From assembly GCA_902584445.1 (NCBI GenBank), contig CACHZY010000015.1, positions 1 to 38,127 on the forward strand: 38,127 nucleotides of DNA, given 5' to 3'. Below the pieces are notes generated by a model. The model searched no databases. It was not told the DNA's origin and was given only the letters and a program-made list of their open reading frames with translations. Source of the stretch: an uncultured Bacteroidota bacterium. Lineage in GTDB: Bacteria > Bacteroidota > Bacteroidia > Flavobacteriales > Flavobacteriaceae. Below are positions 1-7,995 of the stretch, piece by piece (within the stretch, counting starts at the first letter, position 1; the number at the start of each line of letters is the position of its first letter). The position numbers and the translations under genes are program-made.

Positions 1-1015
1 TTGTGTTTATTTTTCCAAGTTTTAAATTAAATTCTTTGATAGCATCATCCTTAATCTCAAAATTATTTCTAAGCCAACCTGATCCATTAAAATAATTTCT
101 TTGAAAAATCTCTCTTATTTCTTCAAACTGATAATTTTTCCAACTCTCATCATTATAATCGATTTCAGTGATTCGTTCTCTATCAAGGTTTAACCATTTA
201 ATATCCTTTGATTTTAAAATACTATCAAAATGAACTTTTTCTAATCCATTGACCCATTTATTATATTCTGAATTAGGATCATTTGCTATTGCTAATTTTT
301 TGGAAGTTTCATTAAAATGAAATCCAAAAATATCGTGACCATCAACCTTTTCAATGAAATCACTTTTAGTCCATGTTTCAGCAGGAGAGCCGCTCCAACT
401 CGAGTGAATGATTCCAATAGGGACATTTAGTTCAAGGTGTAATTTTTTACTAAAAAAATAACCAACTGCAGAGAAGTCTCCAACCGTTTCTGGGGAACAA
501 GCCTTCCATTTCCCAGACACTTTTTTTTCAGAGGCAAATGCTATTTTTCTTCCAACAGTGAACATTCTTATTTCCGGAAACTTTGCATTAGGAATTTCCT
601 CTCCTGCACCATCAACGGGCCCTTCTGATTTAAATCCTTTTATAGGCATTTCCATATTGGATTGCCCTGATGCCAGCCATACTTCCCCCATCAGAATGCC
701 TTTTATGATAAGGCTATCCCTTCCAGATTTAACTGTCATTTTGTGAAGCTTGTGATCGACTTTAGGGGTACGAAGTTTAAGATGCCAACTGCCTGTTGAA
801 TCAGATAAAACTCCAGCTTGTTCACCCCAGCTTGTTTTTAAGTTTATTTTGGCGTTTGCGGTTGACCAACCCCATACGTTAATAAGGGTGTCTTGTTGCG
901 CAACCATTTGGTCTTGAAATAAACTTGCTAAAGACAATTTCCCCAGTTTATTGGACTCACATGATATGATTAGAACCGTTAATAGTGTGATTGGGAATAT
1001 GTAGTATTTATACAT
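1..1015 (-). CDS. Sialate O-acetylesterase-type (SASA) lipoprotein, C-terminus cut by window edge
   Basis: The reading frame is open from an ATG at 1013-1015 down to position 1, giving 338 codons of N-terminal sequence. It begins with a lipoprotein signal (LIISC, Cys19). The GQSNM motif follows at about residue 107, carrying the SGNH nucleophile Ser, then GIIHSSWSGSPAETW, the second conserved block of this esterase family. The carboxy-terminal DxxH-like block lies beyond the window. The end of the visible part enters a jelly-roll-like insert (GSGWLRNNFEIK). Family members remove O-acetyl groups from sugars; in a polysaccharide locus the target is probably an acetylated glycan, not sialic acid (inference). 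It starts 1 base after the stop of its paralogue at 1017-3035, so the two are almost certainly co-translated and arose by tandem duplication. The likely location is lipid-anchored in the envelope. Confidence 0.85.
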   Translation of the reverse strand, partial: MYKYYIFPITLLTVLIISCESNKLGKLSLASLFQDQMVAQQDTLINVWGWSTANAKINLKTSWGEQAGVLSDSTGSWHLKLRTPKVDHKLHKMTVKSGRDSLIIKGILMGEVWLASGQSNMEMPIKGFKSEGPVDGAGEEIPNAKFPEIRMFTVGRKIAFASEKKVSGKWKACSPETVGDFSAVGYFFSKKLHLELNVPIGIIHSSWSGSPAETWTKSDFIEKVDGHDIFGFHFNETSKKLAIANDPNSEYNKWVNGLEKVHFDSILKSKDIKWLNLDRERITEIDYNDESWKNYQFEEIREIFQRNYFNGSGWLRNNFEIKDDAIKEFNLKLGKINT

Positions 1016-1016
1016 T

Positions 1017-3035
1017 TTAGAAGTGATTGATAGAATTGAAGGAGGAAGCAGGTAACCCTTCTTTATTAAAAAAATTAGGAGTTAAAAAGTTTTTCCATCC
1101 ATATCTAACATATAGGGGTATTGGCACCTTTTTGGACCATACAATAACTTTATCTCCTTTGATTTGCGCATTTGCAGTTTGAAAAATTTTGTCTTTTCCA
1201 GCAATTTCAAAATATTTTAATTTTTTATTTGTTCCGTGAAGACCACTTCCGATATGATCAAAGGAAACAATAGCTTTACCCCTTTGAAAGTTTACTTCTT
1301 TAAAAAGAGGGCCAGAATGGGTGAGGTTTTTGTATCCATAATCTTTCGCCAATGCCCAAAGCGCGAGTCTTTTTCCTACTGGTTTTTTGATTTTGGGATG
1401 AATATCTAGGCTGTCTCCTATATCCATCGTGACTGCCATTCCTACATTTTCTTCTGAAAGAGTTAGCCGCTGCTGCTCTCTCAAATTTGCTGCAAACTCA
1501 CCGTTAGTCTGATTTCTCCTACTAGCATATTCATGAGGAGCTATTTGAACATAATAAAATGGGAGTTTTTCATTTCCCCATTTTTTCCTGTAAGTTTTAA
1601 TAACCGATAAAAAGGTCGACCGATAATTTTCATAACGTGTTACGTTATTTTCTCCCTGATACCATATAAAGCCTTTAAGCGAGTAGGGTGAGATTGGAGA
1701 AATTAATGAATTATATAGCATGGTTGGTTTACTTCCTTCTCTAGGCATCCTTAGCTTTGATGGAAAAACAATCTCATCTAATCCTTCTTCTAGATTATAT
1801 AAACGATTATTAGTTTTCCAGGAAGAAAACCTTACTTTCCAAGTATCAAAAAATGAATAAATCTTTTTATTATTATAATATATTCCTCTGTCTTTATCCT
1901 CCAATAACCCACCATCTCCATACATATCAGCTATTCTTATTGCTATTGTATTAATACCCTGATTGAGAATATTATCAGGAATTAAAAATCGACTTTCAAA
2001 TTTCCCATAACCCTTACGTCGATTAACGAATTTACCATTAATAAATATGTCAAAAAATTCATTTACCTCTCCAATCTCAAATTCTAAATTAACAACTTGA
2101 TTTTTTTGATAATCAAATGTTTGTCTTAACCAAACTACTCCATCAAATTCATTTTCTATACTAAATTTTTCATTTATCTCTTTTAAACTTAAAATTTCCC
2201 AATTAGAATCATTGTATTTTTTTTCAATAAAATTTTTATTTTCATCACTCAAATAAGTTGTGTGGTTATCATCATTAATTAATTGATTTAGCTCTACATA
2301 ACTGTGACTACTCAACCACATATTATAAGGTGTGTTTGGGTCTAATGAAATTTTTATTCTTTCATTAATTTTTTCAAACCCTTTGACTTTTTCAAGTAAC
2401 TCTGGCATTGCATAAGCTTCTGCAGGATGACCCATTCGCCAAGTACCATGGATAATTCCAATAGGAACTTGCAAATTATTAAACAATTCTTTTGCATAAT
2501 AATATGCAACTGCAGAAAATTCTGATACCGTTTTAGGAGAACAAACTTTCCAACTACCGTTTACATTTTTATTTGGAGTAAAAGAATCATTTCCTGTAGC
2601 TCTAAAGTATCTTATTTTTTTAAAGTCAGCTGCTTTAATTTCATCTTTAGCTCCTTGAACTTCAGTAATTTTATTTCCCATTTGCCATCCCATATTTGAC
2701 TGACCAGAGGCAAACCAAACTTCCCCAAAAAGAATATCTTTTATGATGATTTTATTGGGTGAGCTTTTAATTGATAATTCGTGTGGCTTTAAGTCAGCCT
2801 TTAATGTTTTAATTTTCGTACTCCATTCCGAATTATCATTAGCGAAAATTACTTTTCTTTCTCCCCAATCAGTTTCTAAGGTAATCTGACTTCCAGGTTT
2901 AGCTTGTCCCCAAATAGATACATATTCATCCTGTTGAAGCACCATATGATCTTGAAATAAACTGCCAAATGAAAGCGATTCATCGTGGCTACATGATAAA
3001 AATAAATAAAGAAAAATTAGAATTATTTTTTTCAT
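1017..3035 (-). CDS. Sialate O-acetylesterase-type (SASA) lipoprotein
   Basis: This 672-residue lipoprotein (LFLSC, Cys15) is full length for a SASA-domain carbohydrate esterase. The N-terminal beta domain (about 20-105) starts with GSLFQDHMVLQQDE. GQSNM places the nucleophile at Ser113, and the block GIIHGTWRMGHPAEAY follows. An inserted galactose-binding-like jelly roll spans roughly 300-380 (VVWLRQTFDYQ). The DIH triad block is at Asp544-His546. The SGNH catalytic set is therefore intact. The expected reaction is hydrolysis of acetyl esters on sugar hydroxyls; the exact glycan is unknown. Its start overlaps the stop of the upstream sulfatase by four bases (ATGA), and its stop is 1 base from the next, paralogous gene. 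The second block (GTWRMGHPAEAY) differs from the neighbour's SSWSGSPAETW, so the two copies may act on different acetyl positions (inference). Confidence 0.88.
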   Translation of the reverse strand: MKKIILIFLYLFLSCSHDESLSFGSLFQDHMVLQQDEYVSIWGQAKPGSQITLETDWGERKVIFANDNSEWSTKIKTLKADLKPHELSIKSSPNKIIIKDILFGEVWFASGQSNMGWQMGNKITEVQGAKDEIKAADFKKIRYFRATGNDSFTPNKNVNGSWKVCSPKTVSEFSAVAYYYAKELFNNLQVPIGIIHGTWRMGHPAEAYAMPELLEKVKGFEKINERIKISLDPNTPYNMWLSSHSYVELNQLINDDNHTTYLSDENKNFIEKKYNDSNWEILSLKEINEKFSIENEFDGVVWLRQTFDYQKNQVVNLEFEIGEVNEFFDIFINGKFVNRRKGYGKFESRFLIPDNILNQGINTIAIRIADMYGDGGLLEDKDRGIYYNNKKIYSFFDTWKVRFSSWKTNNRLYNLEEGLDEIVFPSKLRMPREGSKPTMLYNSLISPISPYSLKGFIWYQGENNVTRYENYRSTFLSVIKTYRKKWGNEKLPFYYVQIAPHEYASRRNQTNGEFAANLREQQRLTLSEENVGMAVTMDIGDSLDIHPKIKKPVGKRLALWALAKDYGYKNLTHSGPLFKEVNFQRGKAIVSFDHIGSGLHGTNKKLKYFEIAGKDKIFQTANAQIKGDKVIVWSKKVPIPLYVRYGWKNFLTPNFFNKEGLPASSFNSINHF

Positions 3036-4456
3036 TGTAAGTTAAATCTTGAGTTGTAATGATTAATTTTTTCTGAAAACTTTTGTATAATATTTTTGGA
3101 AGATTTTTCTTCGAAAATGTTAATTTCTTCGAAGTCATTTTTGAGTTCATAAAGCTCCTGTTGGACTATTTTTTTAATTTTTGGATCCCACCATTCTATA
3201 TATGTATGATTTGTTGAATGAACTGCATATGCTTTTAGGTCTTTAATTGAAATATCTTTTTGAAAGCTTTGATACATGCTAAATGCAGCAGAGTAGTTTA
3301 AAGCTTTTGGATTTTTAATAAGAGGAATCAAACTTTTACCATCTACTTTTTTAGGTTTATTTAAACCTACTAATTCACTAAGCGTAGGATATAGGTCTAG
3401 TAATTCGACAAAACCTTCTCTAGTTTTTTTATTCGTCCTTAGCTTGGGGTCATATAGAATTAGTGGCACATGGGTACTTAATTTATAATTGCTATGTTTT
3501 CCCCAAATTTGCTGCTCTCCGAGATGAAATCCGTGATCACTTGTAAAGACCACTATTGTTTTTTTATCTAAGTCCAAAGCCGCAAGTTTCTTCAATAAGA
3601 GTCCAACCAAAGAATCGATATAAGAGACACAAGCATGGTATCCGTGAATTAATTCGCTGCTCTGGTCTTCAGTTACTTTATTTTGACGATAGTTTTCTGT
3701 TTTGTACGAATTTGTGTAGGGCTTGTAACTTGATAGTTCGGACCACTGATATACAATACTGTCTCCCTTAAAGGGCGCTTTATTGTATTTTGAAGGCTCA
3801 AATTGATCTCTTTGGTACATATCCCAAAATTGTTTGGGTGCCGCAAAAGGAAGGTGAGGTTTACGAAAACCAACTACCATAAAAAAAGGATCCTCTTTAA
3901 ACTTTTCCATCATTTCCATTGCTTCTAAAGAAATCATATAGTCATTGTATTTAGATAATGGTTCTTCTACCATTTCAATGGCAGGTCTATCACTTTCATC
4001 TTTGATTTGTTGATTTTTAATACTTCCATAAGACTCCCAGGGATGAAAACCTTTTTCAAAAGGGATATCATGAAAATAGTTCCAGGCCTTACGATCATCT
4101 TTTGACCCGTGATAGACTTTACCTAACGAGGCTGTTTGGTATCCATTTTGCTTAAAGTGGTTAGGCATACTTACTTGTGGATTATCCTTTAAATACTGAT
4201 TCAAATTTCCTCCTCTACTACCTCTTACAGGGCTTAGACCAGAGAATATACTTTGCCTAGAGGGTGAACAATTTGCATATTGTGAATACGCGTTAGTGAA
4301 TCGTATACCTTTTTGAGCCAGGAGATCAATATTAGGAGTAATCGCACTATCTAGGGGTCGAAGGTCGTCAACAATTACAAATAAAACGTTAGGCTTTTGT
4401 TCCGAACAAGAAAAAAGTACAAAGATTAGGAAAAAACAAAATCCTTTTTTTATCAC
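3032..4456 (-). CDS. S1-family sulfatase, iduronate-2-sulfatase-like, lipoprotein
   Basis: The 474-residue product has a lipoprotein signal (VLFSC, Cys17). The metal site begins VIVDDL (Asp30, Asp31), and the formylglycine motif CSPSR puts the catalytic residue at Cys63. TSDHGFHLGEQ supplies the later Asp-His metal ligands. The segment VGFRKPHLPFAAPKQFW is characteristic of iduronate-2-sulfatase-like enzymes (SulfAtlas S1_7 type, assigned from memory of the pattern). It hydrolyses sulfate esters, probably on uronate or other sugars of the glycan handled by this locus. The Cys-type motif needs a formylglycine-generating or anaerobic maturation enzyme, which is not encoded in the window. It lies 12 bases downstream of another sulfatase and overlaps the following SASA gene by four bases, so it is inside the operon. 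Confidence 0.92.
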   Translation of the reverse strand: MIKKGFCFFLIFVLFSCSEQKPNVLFVIVDDLRPLDSAITPNIDLLAQKGIRFTNAYSQYANCSPSRQSIFSGLSPVRGSRGGNLNQYLKDNPQVSMPNHFKQNGYQTASLGKVYHGSKDDRKAWNYFHDIPFEKGFHPWESYGSIKNQQIKDESDRPAIEMVEEPLSKYNDYMISLEAMEMMEKFKEDPFFMVVGFRKPHLPFAAPKQFWDMYQRDQFEPSKYNKAPFKGDSIVYQWSELSSYKPYTNSYKTENYRQNKVTEDQSSELIHGYHACVSYIDSLVGLLLKKLAALDLDKKTIVVFTSDHGFHLGEQQIWGKHSNYKLSTHVPLILYDPKLRTNKKTREGFVELLDLYPTLSELVGLNKPKKVDGKSLIPLIKNPKALNYSAAFSMYQSFQKDISIKDLKAYAVHSTNHTYIEWWDPKIKKIVQQELYELKNDFEEINIFEEKSSKNIIQKFSEKINHYNSRFNLQ

Positions 4457-4468
4457 CGCTTTTTTTGA

Positions 4469-6217
4469 TCAATTGTCATGTCTGTTGGAGGGATAGAATG
4501 TTTTTCCTTGTTCCCCATTAAATACTGATGTAATTGCGTACTTGAACCCCAATCGGTGAGTTATAATTTCTATAGTATCACCTGCTCTTTCCAGGACTGG
4601 TCCAGTATAGTGCTTCCAACCTAAATAAGGTGCTTTTTCAGACGTGTATCGGTAACCAATTCGCGATCCCGGAGTCTCACAACTCACACTAACTTTTCCA
4701 TCACTTATTTCAATACTTGGTTTATCAGTCAATTGAGCCTTTCCGTTTGGATAAAACTCCGTAATCAAATCCACTTCACGAATAAAGCCTTTGTCGTCGA
4801 TTTGATTCATCCAACTTTCACATTCTAATCTGAGCTCGGCAAGAACATCAGCATAAGCTGGATCCTTGGCGATATTATTGAGTTCGTGGGGATCGTTTTC
4901 AGTATCAAATAATTCTTCAATCTCTTTTGATTGTCTAAACCAAAGGGCTTGATTTTCATCTAATTCCCCTTGATCGCGCATGCGTAATAGTTCCTGCATA
5001 ACCTCCATGTTTTCTCTATAGGCAAGAGGAAGGTAATAGGGCCTTTCAGGATTAAAGTTTTTTAAGTATTTGAATCGTTTATTACGAACTGCGCGAATCA
5101 TATCTACACTCTCATCGAAACGATCAGCGTGTCCATGGATAAACTCTCTTGGTACTTCTGCTTTAAAACTTCCTTCAAAAGCCTGTCCTTGCATATAATT
5201 CGGTGGCTCAATACCAACCATTGATAAAAGTGTTGGGGGGAAGTCCACAAAGCTGGTTAGCCGGTCATCTCTTTCCCCAGCCCTAACCTTATTGGGATAC
5301 CTAATTATAAGTGGAACTCTTAGTCCAGAATCATAAAGCAATCTTTTTTGTCGGGGTAGTGGACCACCATGATCAGAATACCATACTATAATAGTTTTCT
5401 CTAAAAGACCATCCTCTTCTAATTGATTAAGAATTCTACCAACACCTTTATCCATTCTCATAACGTTGGTATACATTCTTTTCATAGCATTTTTTCCAAT
5501 TTCATTTTGCGGTAGATATGGAGGTACTTGAACATCTAAATCCTCAGGAACTAAAAGAGGGACGTGCGAATTGGAATATTTCTCCCACCATTTTTTTATG
5601 CTCCTATCGGGGGGGAACTCATCTCCAGTATCAAAAAAGTTTGCTTTAGTATTCCACATTCCAGATTCATGGCAAACACCAAAATTAAAAATGCTAAAAA
5701 ATGGAATATTTACATCGGGTCTATTTCTCCAATGAGCAAAAACACTAGATTCATCCCAGGCTAGTTCAGATTTAAAAAACTGATAATCTTCTTTCGCATT
5801 ATTTGTAGTGTAGTATCCATTTTCACGCATTATTTCACTTACCATTTTCACCTCTTTAGGAGGAACTGCTTGGTAATCTATTATACCAGCCTCCCTGGCT
5901 GCAGGCTGCTGGAACAGAGTCCGCATGTTTTGTGCACCAAATGAATTTGGATACAAACCAGTTGAGAGTGTAGCCCGACTTGGAGAGCAAACACCAGATA
6001 CGGAGAAATTATTCGTGTATACTACTCCCTCTCGCGCTAAACGGTCTAAGTTTGGTGTTGCCGCTCTTGGATCCCCATATGCGTTAAGATAAAATGGACT
6101 CAGATCTTCTGCCACAAGCCAAAGAATATTTAAAGGTTCTTTTTTGTCACTATTGAACCCGCAACCCAGTATTATTGTTATTGCAATCAGTGCTAAAAGT
6201 TTATTTTTAATTTTCAT
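4469..6217 (-). CDS. S1-family sulfatase, sulfamidase-like, with C-terminal beta-domain
   Basis: This is a 582-residue lipoprotein (IILGC, Cys19). The metal site opens with LVAEDLS, where Glu37-Asp38 replaces the usual Asp-Asp pair, as seen in N-sulfoglucosamine-sulfohydrolase-like (S1_8-type) sulfatases. The formylglycine motif CSPSR has Cys77. YSDHGGPLPRQK carries the later metal ligands. After the sulfatase fold, residues about 500-575 (VSVSCETPGSRIGYRY, then THRLGFKYA) resemble the chitobiase/hexosaminidase C-terminal domain often fused to this subgroup. The substrate is a sulfated sugar in the same glycan; whether O- or N-sulfate is not visible. The start overlaps the upstream hydrolase by 11 bases, which supports translational coupling. 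Subfamily assignment is from motif memory and moderately sure. Confidence 0.92.
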   Translation of the reverse strand: MKIKNKLLALIAITIILGCGFNSDKKEPLNILWLVAEDLSPFYLNAYGDPRAATPNLDRLAREGVVYTNNFSVSGVCSPSRATLSTGLYPNSFGAQNMRTLFQQPAAREAGIIDYQAVPPKEVKMVSEIMRENGYYTTNNAKEDYQFFKSELAWDESSVFAHWRNRPDVNIPFFSIFNFGVCHESGMWNTKANFFDTGDEFPPDRSIKKWWEKYSNSHVPLLVPEDLDVQVPPYLPQNEIGKNAMKRMYTNVMRMDKGVGRILNQLEEDGLLEKTIIVWYSDHGGPLPRQKRLLYDSGLRVPLIIRYPNKVRAGERDDRLTSFVDFPPTLLSMVGIEPPNYMQGQAFEGSFKAEVPREFIHGHADRFDESVDMIRAVRNKRFKYLKNFNPERPYYLPLAYRENMEVMQELLRMRDQGELDENQALWFRQSKEIEELFDTENDPHELNNIAKDPAYADVLAELRLECESWMNQIDDKGFIREVDLITEFYPNGKAQLTDKPSIEISDGKVSVSCETPGSRIGYRYTSEKAPYLGWKHYTGPVLERAGDTIEIITHRLGFKYAITSVFNGEQGKTFYPSNRHDN

Positions 6218-7103
6218 ATTTTGATTTTAAAGTAGTTGAAAAAAAATTTACCATTTTTGAGGTGTGATGAGGCATAAGATTATTACCACAATGATCTCCA
6301 TTTTTGTCGATAATTAGTTCGCTATTTATCCCTTTTTTTAGAAGTGCCTCATGTAAAATTATACTTTGACAGATAGGAACAGTAAGGTCATTTTCACCAT
6401 GAAATATAAGAAATGGTGGAGAATTCTCCTTAATATATTTTATTGGGTTTGCTCTCTGAACTTCTTTTGGAACTTGATCGACGAAATTATCAAATAAAGG
6501 TATTTTCCTTGGACTTTTAAATTCTTTACCCATCCTTTTAAGGCAATCATCAAATACTGACATGTCAGTTGGGCCATAAAAGTCAACTACAGCATCAATA
6601 TGACTACTGAAATTTAAGAAATCACCAACGTTTCCCTCGACTGACTGATCATAGGACGATGTTCCAGCCAAAGCCGCTAAATGACCCCCAGAAGAATAGC
6701 CTGTTATACCAATAAATGAGGTATCTATTTTTAAGTCTCTAGCCTTTGCTCTTAAATATCTAATGGCAGCTTTAACATCGTGAATTTGAGCCGGGAAGAT
6801 AGAGTCTAGTGTGGAAGACCTATGGTTTATTATGGCTACAGCAAAGTTTTTTTCAGTCAATGGATTAACAAAAATATTTCTACCATAATCACTAGATTTT
6901 TTATTGTTAGCTCTCCAACCACTGCCGTGAATAACTATAACCACTGGATAGGAATCTTTATTTCTATTTGGAAGGTATATGTCCATGAATTGCGAGATTC
7001 TTTTTTCACCTCCATAGTCGATATTAACAAAATCAGGGAAGTTCGAGCCTTGAGATTGAACTATAAAGGTTGCAAGAAAAAAAGAGAATATTACTCTATT
7101 CAT
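6207..7103 (-). CDS. Secreted alpha/beta-hydrolase, carbohydrate-esterase-like
   Basis: The 298-residue product has a signal peptide ending near residue 18 (FIVQSQG). HGSGW at 59-63 is the oxyanion-hole block and GYSSGG gives nucleophile Ser137. HGENDLTVP supplies the acidic residue and DKNGDHCGN the catalytic His, so the triad is complete. The family (hormone-sensitive-lipase/BD-FAE-like) includes feruloyl and acetyl esterases acting on plant and algal glycans. The product probably removes an acyl group in the periplasm or at the cell surface; the acyl type cannot be read. It is clearly related to its upstream neighbour at 7096-7995, sharing blocks such as FPAQIHDVKAAIR and LTVP.CQS. It overlaps that gene by 8 bases and the next sulfatase by 11 bases. 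Confidence 0.85.
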   Translation of the reverse strand: MNRVIFSFFLATFIVQSQGSNFPDFVNIDYGGEKRISQFMDIYLPNRNKDSYPVVIVIHGSGWRANNKKSSDYGRNIFVNPLTEKNFAVAIINHRSSTLDSIFPAQIHDVKAAIRYLRAKARDLKIDTSFIGITGYSSGGHLAALAGTSSYDQSVEGNVGDFLNFSSHIDAVVDFYGPTDMSVFDDCLKRMGKEFKSPRKIPLFDNFVDQVPKEVQRANPIKYIKENSPPFLIFHGENDLTVPICQSIILHEALLKKGINSELIIDKNGDHCGNNLMPHHTSKMVNFFSTTLKSKYEN

Positions 7104-7995
7104 TAATTGTGTATTTATTTAATTCCTTTTTAAAAAACATTACCATTTTATTTTGAAATTCTTCCTTAAAAACGTTTTTACCATGTCCACCGTTTCTTAC
7201 TGGAATTAGCTCACTTTGAATTTTTGCTGACTCAAGTGCTATTTTTAATACTTTACTTTGACAATAGGGCACAGTTAAATCTACCATACCATGAATTATT
7301 AAAAATGGTGGAGTTTTAGAATTTATATAAGTGATTGGATTCGCAGCAGTAGCCTTGTCTTTATTTTCTTGAATCGCTCCACCAATTAGTTTAGATTCGG
7401 GAGAATTGATAGCATCGTGGACCATTCTTGAACCGCATATATCCATTAATAAGAAATCAGTTGGACCAAACCAATCGACCACTGCATTCACATGACTGTC
7501 ATAATCCAAAAAACTACCAATATTACCCTCCAACATTTTGTTATGAGATGTAGTTCCTGCCATTGCTGCTAGGTGTCCGCCAGATGAACTTCCAGTTACT
7601 CCAACAAAAGAGGGGTCAATTTTATATTTTTCGGCATTTCCTCGCAGGAATCTTATGGCCGCTTTTACATCATGAATTTGTGCTGGGAATAACGCATCTG
7701 TACTTGACCTGTGGTTGATTGAGGCTACTGCAAAGCCCGCTTCAACCAGTGGCTTGATAAGTGATTTTTTTATATATTTTGATGCTTTGCTTCGATTAGA
7801 TCTCCATGCACTGCCGTAGATTGTTAAAATTAATGGACTTTTTTTAGTGGTGCTAGTGGGAGAATAAATATCCAAAGTATGATAGCTTTCTCCATCACCG
7901 GCGTAATTTAAATCTTTCCAATTTGGCTCAATAGGATTGACGGGCTCTTGACATATTGTATATGAACAAATAAAGATGAGTAAATACTTATACAT
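7096..7995 (-). CDS. Secreted alpha/beta-hydrolase, tandem paralogue with altered oxyanion block
   Basis: This 299-residue protein is a sister of the 298-residue hydrolase downstream. It has a hydrophobic leader (MYKYLLIFICSYTIC) that does not form a clean lipobox. The nucleophile elbow GSSSGG has Ser137, HGMVDLTVP carries the acid, and RNGGHGKN the His. The oxyanion block reads IYGSAW (Tyr60) where the sister has IHGSGW, so the histidine of the usual HG(G/S)xW pattern is replaced by tyrosine. It therefore keeps a full triad but may have a different rate or acyl preference (inference). The predicted role is ester removal from the glycan. It starts directly after the stop of the beta-lactamase-fold gene with no gap, and overlaps the next gene by 8 bases. 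Confidence 0.83.
   Translation of the reverse strand: MYKYLLIFICSYTICQEPVNPIEPNWKDLNYAGDGESYHTLDIYSPTSTTKKSPLILTIYGSAWRSNRSKASKYIKKSLIKPLVEAGFAVASINHRSSTDALFPAQIHDVKAAIRFLRGNAEKYKIDPSFVGVTGSSSGGHLAAMAGTTSHNKMLEGNIGSFLDYDSHVNAVVDWFGPTDFLLMDICGSRMVHDAINSPESKLIGGAIQENKDKATAANPITYINSKTPPFLIIHGMVDLTVPYCQSKVLKIALESAKIQSELIPVRNGGHGKNVFKEEFQNKMVMFFKKELNKYTINE

Noticed and set aside
1-1015. Truncated pseudogene
   Set aside because: The frame is open and well conserved to the window edge; the missing C-terminus is an edge effect.
1-3035. Sialic-acid utilisation suggested by the two sialate O-acetylesterase-type genes
   Set aside because: No sialidase, sialic acid lyase, epimerase or transporter is nearby; the family is widely used on other acetylated glycans.
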